From JAOUGY01 sp050329955 (lineage in GTDB: Bacteria; Actinomycetota; Acidimicrobiia; Spongiisociales; ZC4RG35): DNA of 8,327 nucleotides. This document shows, piece after piece, positions 6,821-8,327 of the stretch. The notes under the pieces were generated by a model that did no database searches, was not told the origin of the DNA, and was given only the letters and a program-made list of their open reading frames with translations. Positions within the stretch are counted from its first letter, which is position 1. Every line of letters starts with the position of its first letter. The stretch is from NCBI GenBank assembly GCA_050329955.1, contig JBHJOH010000063.1, positions 1 through 8,327 on the forward strand. Direction: 5' to 3'. A program made the translations under genes and the position numbers.

Positions 6821-6854
6821 AGAAGGCCCCCGGCGTCTCCGCCGGGGGCCTTCT
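6821..6854 (-). terminator. Strong GC-rich hairpin between the binding-protein and ATPase genes
   Basis: A perfect 14-bp stem pairs 6821-6834 (AGAAGGCCCCCGGC) with 6841-6854 around a 6-nt loop. In the minus-strand transcript it starts 18 nt after the lipoprotein stop codon and ends 58 nt before the ATPase start. The 3' arm ends CCUUCU and is not followed by a U-run, so it may be a leaky terminator or an RNA-stability element rather than a full stop. In solute-binding-protein operons such hairpins commonly give excess binding protein over the membrane complex. A possible weak -10 (TAGGGT, 6809-6814 minus) follows it. Confidence 0.7.
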
Positions 6855-6872
6855 TCATCACTGCACCAGGGA

Positions 6873-8030
6873 TCAGCCCTGCGAGGTGGTGACGATGTCA
6901 CCGGCGATGATGCCGGCGGCGATCGCCTCGAGCTCGGCGGCGAGCTCGGCGTTCTCCGCGAGCGGGTTGGTGATGTCGGCAACGCCCACACCACCGGACT
7001 CGAGGGTGCTCACCAGCAGCGGCCCGACGGCGCCGTCAACCACTGCCCGGGCGGCATCGGCCACCGCCACGTCGATCCGCTTCAGGATCGAGGTGAGGAT
7101 GACGTCACCGAACTCGGGAGCGGTCTGGGTCCAGTCGGCATCCACACCGATCAGACGGGCAGAACCGTTGTCCTGGACGGCGGCGGCCGAACCGAGACCA
7201 ACCGGACCGGCGACCGGCAGGATGATGTCGGCGCCTTCGGCCATCAGGTTCTCGGCGAAGGCACGGCCGTCGTCGAGGCTGTCGAAGTTACCCGTGAACA
7301 GGCCGTCCTGGGCTTCGATGTCCCAGCCCAGCACCGTCACGTCGGTGCCCTTCTGCTCGTTGTAGTAGTTCACGCCCTGGGCGAAGCCCTCCATGAAGGC
7401 CGAGACCGGAGTGATGTTGATACCGCCGAACGTGCCGACCACGCCCGTCTGGGTCTGGTCCGCAGCGATGTAGCCGGCCAGGAAGGCGGCCTGATCGATG
7501 GCGAAGACGAGACCCTGCACGTTGCCGTTCGTAATGACGCCTTCGTCGTAGGCGAAGTCGACGATGGCGAACTGCTGCTCGGCGTTGGCGTTGGCAGCCG
7601 TCTCGGTGGCGGCACCGAGCAGGAACCCGACCGTCACGATCAGGTTGCAGTCACCGCGACCGATCAGCGAGTTGATGTTCGGCTCGTAGTCGGTCTCGGC
7701 GACCGACTCCAGCACCACGGGCTCCCACCCGTACTCGGCAGCAACCGTCTGAGCGCCTTCCCAGGCGAGCTGGTTGAAGCTCTTGTCATCGACGCCACCG
7801 GTGTCGGTGACTTCGCAGATCGCCCCGCTCATGACCTCGCCACCCTCGGTGGTCTCGGTCGCCGCGGTGGTCGTGGTCTCCTCTGCCGGAGCAGTGGTCT
7901 CGGTGGGTGCTTCTGTGGTTTCAGTAGTTTCGGTTCCAGCCGTCGTATCAGCCGTCTCAGCGCCGCCGCAAGCAGCGAGGATCATGGCGAACACGGACAA
8001 GAACGCGAGCAAGCGAATGTGTCGCTTCAC
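6873..8030 (-). CDS. BMP-family nucleoside-binding lipoprotein of an ABC importer (PnrA/NupN/BmpA-like)
   Basis: This is the extracytoplasmic substrate receptor of the importer. The 385-residue product starts VKRHIRLLAFLSVFAMILAACGG, a lipoprotein signal peptide with lipobox LAAC and lipidated Cys21. A low-complexity Thr/Glu linker covers about residues 24-66. The BMP domain follows: ICEVTDTGGVDDKSFNQLAW (71-90) with the conserved D-x-SFN element, GVVGTFGGINI (196-206), the region around FMEGFAQG (212-219), LIGVDAD (293-299) and ILTSILKRIDVAV (311-323). Characterised relatives bind purine nucleosides (PnrA of Treponema, NupN of Bacillus, BmpA of Lactococcus), so a nucleoside ligand is the best inference. 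The start is GTG at 8030: it begins the signal peptide exactly and has GGAGGA 7 nt upstream. The frame stays open to about 8270, but that part lacks a signal peptide and crosses the promoter region and palindromes. It is the first gene of the importer cluster. Confidence 0.95.
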   Translation of the reverse strand: MKRHIRLLAFLSVFAMILAACGGAETADTTAGTETTETTEAPTETTAPAEETTTTAATETTEGGEVMSGAICEVTDTGGVDDKSFNQLAWEGAQTVAAEYGWEPVVLESVAETDYEPNINSLIGRGDCNLIVTVGFLLGAATETAANANAEQQFAIVDFAYDEGVITNGNVQGLVFAIDQAAFLAGYIAADQTQTGVVGTFGGINITPVSAFMEGFAQGVNYYNEQKGTDVTVLGWDIEAQDGLFTGNFDSLDDGRAFAENLMAEGADIILPVAGPVGLGSAAAVQDNGSARLIGVDADWTQTAPEFGDVILTSILKRIDVAVADAARAVVDGAVGPLLVSTLESGGVGVADITNPLAENAELAAELEAIAAGIIAGDIVTTSQG

Positions 8031-8042
8031 GTTGGTTTCCTC

Positions 8043-8057
8043 CCAATTCGGAATTGG
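8043..8057. promoter_or_regulatory. 15-bp palindrome overlapping the binding-protein ribosome binding site
   Basis: CCAATTC and GAATTGG flank a single central base, a perfect 7+7 palindrome. It abuts and partly overlaps the Shine-Dalgarno GGAGGA of the lipoprotein gene. A second small inverted repeat, CGGGT (8061-8065) and ACCCG (8072-8076) around a 6-nt loop, lies just upstream in the leader. These could be an operator or leader-RNA hairpins controlling the importer; no regulator is encoded nearby. Confidence 0.4.
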
Positions 8058-8086
8058 TGACGGGTCGGAAAACCCGCCATCAACTA

Positions 8087-8092
8087 AGGATA
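8087..8092 (-). promoter_or_regulatory. Candidate -10 element for the nucleoside importer operon
   Basis: The minus-strand hexamer TATCCT fits TAnnnT and lies 56 bp upstream of the GTG start, giving a leader of about 50 nt. No recognisable -35 sequence is present at the expected 16-18-nt spacing, so this is only the best candidate by eye. Confidence 0.35.
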
Positions 8093-8183
8093 GCGCTCCA
8101 AAACGGCGGCGTCCCCGGCCGGAAGGCCCAAGAGAAGGGAGCGACGAGCGGCTGCTGCCTCGGAACGGGGTCCGACGTCCGAA

Positions 8184-8197
8184 GCAACACGCAACAC
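8184..8197. repeat. Short heptad duplication (GCAACAC x2)
   Basis: Two perfect copies of GCAACAC stand in tandem upstream of the importer. Alone this is unremarkable, but it has the same 7-nt period as the arrays at 2659-2733 and 8287-8327 with a different unit. Confidence 0.6.
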
Positions 8198-8217
8198 GGA
8201 GGAACGCGAGCGGCGAT

Positions 8218-8246
8218 CCACCTTTTGCACATTGTGCAAAAGGTGG
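8218..8246. repeat. Perfect 29-bp palindrome upstream of the importer operon
   Basis: CCACCTTTTGCACA (8218-8231) is the exact reverse complement of 8233-8246, around one central T. As RNA it would form a 13-bp stem with a 3-nt loop; as DNA it has the shape of a high-affinity dimer operator with a TTTGCACA half-site. It lies about 190 bp upstream of the lipoprotein start. Possible identities are an operator, a terminator for a gene beyond the right edge, or one copy of a dispersed palindromic repeat. I see no ORF worth calling over it. Confidence 0.7.
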
Positions 8247-8260
8247 GTGAAACGCGTGTG

Positions 8261-8283
8261 TTCTGCACATTGTGCAAAAGGTG
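8261..8283. repeat. Second, one-arm-degenerate copy of the palindrome
   Basis: The 20-nt word TGCACATTGTGCAAAAGGTG at 8264-8283 repeats 8226-8245 exactly, with a 38-bp centre-to-centre spacing. The right arm is intact, but the left arm reads TTCTGCACA instead of TTTTGCACA and loses symmetry outside that, so the palindromic core is 8261-8279 with one mismatch. A conserved right arm with a decayed left arm fits either a weaker second operator or an ageing repeat copy. Confidence 0.65.
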
Positions 8284-8286
8284 AGG

Positions 8287-8327
8287 GCGACGAGCGACGA
8301 GCGACGAGCGACGAGCGACGAGCGACG
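8287..8327. repeat. Heptanucleotide tandem array (GCGACGA, nearly 6 copies, open at the window edge)
   Basis: Five perfect copies of GCGACGA (8287-8321) are followed by six bases of a sixth at the window end, so the true length is unknown. A matching 10-nt fragment (GCGACGAGCG) also occurs alone at 8141-8150, between the array and the importer promoter. The 297 bp from 8031 to the edge hold no gene that I can support. Confidence 0.9.

Noticed and set aside
1426..8030. A combined nucleoside uptake and P450 modification pathway
   Set aside because: The genes share a strand, but a 125-bp repeat hairpin separates them and no redox partner or other biosynthetic gene is present. Proximity alone does not support a pathway.
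8031..8270. An 80-residue N-terminal extension of the BMP lipoprotein
   Set aside because: It would bury the lipoprotein signal peptide, ignore the strong GGAGGA at the GTG start, and translate palindromes and promoter DNA.
8218..8327. CRISPR-like or mobile-element end
   Set aside because: The array has 7-nt units with no spacers, the palindromes are not terminal repeats of any ORF, and no transposase or cas gene is in the window.

Overview
The window is GC-rich, with strong G/C at third codon positions, dense genes and four GTG start codons among eight genes. Together with the long Thr/Glu-rich linkers in its exported proteins, this points to a high-GC actinobacterium. A member of the Acidimicrobiia is my best guess, from general protein style only; no rRNA or other phylogenetic marker is present.

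Layout, left to right. (1) Positions 1-171, minus strand: the first 57 codons of radA (Sms DNA-repair ATPase), running off the left edge. Behind its start is a 40-codon single-helix membrane ORF (237-359, minus). (2) Positions 396-1403, plus strand: a membrane protein with two zinc ribbons, one transmembrane helix and an extracytoplasmic beta-rich domain, divergent from the small ORF by only 36 bp. (3) Positions 1426-2643, minus: a class I-type bacterial cytochrome P450, convergent with the zinc-ribbon gene. (4) Positions 2644-2768: a short intergenic region made almost entirely of two 7-nt-period repeat arrays that face each other and can fold into a long imperfect hairpin. (5) Positions 2769-8030, minus: a complete nucleoside-type ABC importer. 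In transcription order it is a BMP-family binding lipoprotein, a GC-rich hairpin, a double-domain ATPase, permease 1 and permease 2. The last three genes overlap by 4 nt each (GTGA, ATGA). (6) Positions 8031-8327: no gene, but a promoter/operator-like region with small palindromes, a perfect 29-bp palindrome with a degenerate second copy 38 bp away, and a 7-nt tandem array that runs off the right edge.

How the genes work together: the lipoprotein should capture a nucleoside (purine nucleosides in the characterised PnrA/NupN relatives) outside the membrane, the two permeases form the channel, and the ATPase powers uptake. The hairpin between the lipoprotein and ATPase genes would favour more binding protein than membrane complex. 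The P450 lies downstream on the same strand but is separated by the repeat hairpin; no functional link to nucleoside uptake is visible. I see no mobile element, CRISPR array, tRNA or rRNA. The coding content is mostly ordinary; the least explained DNA is the intergenic repeats and palindromes.
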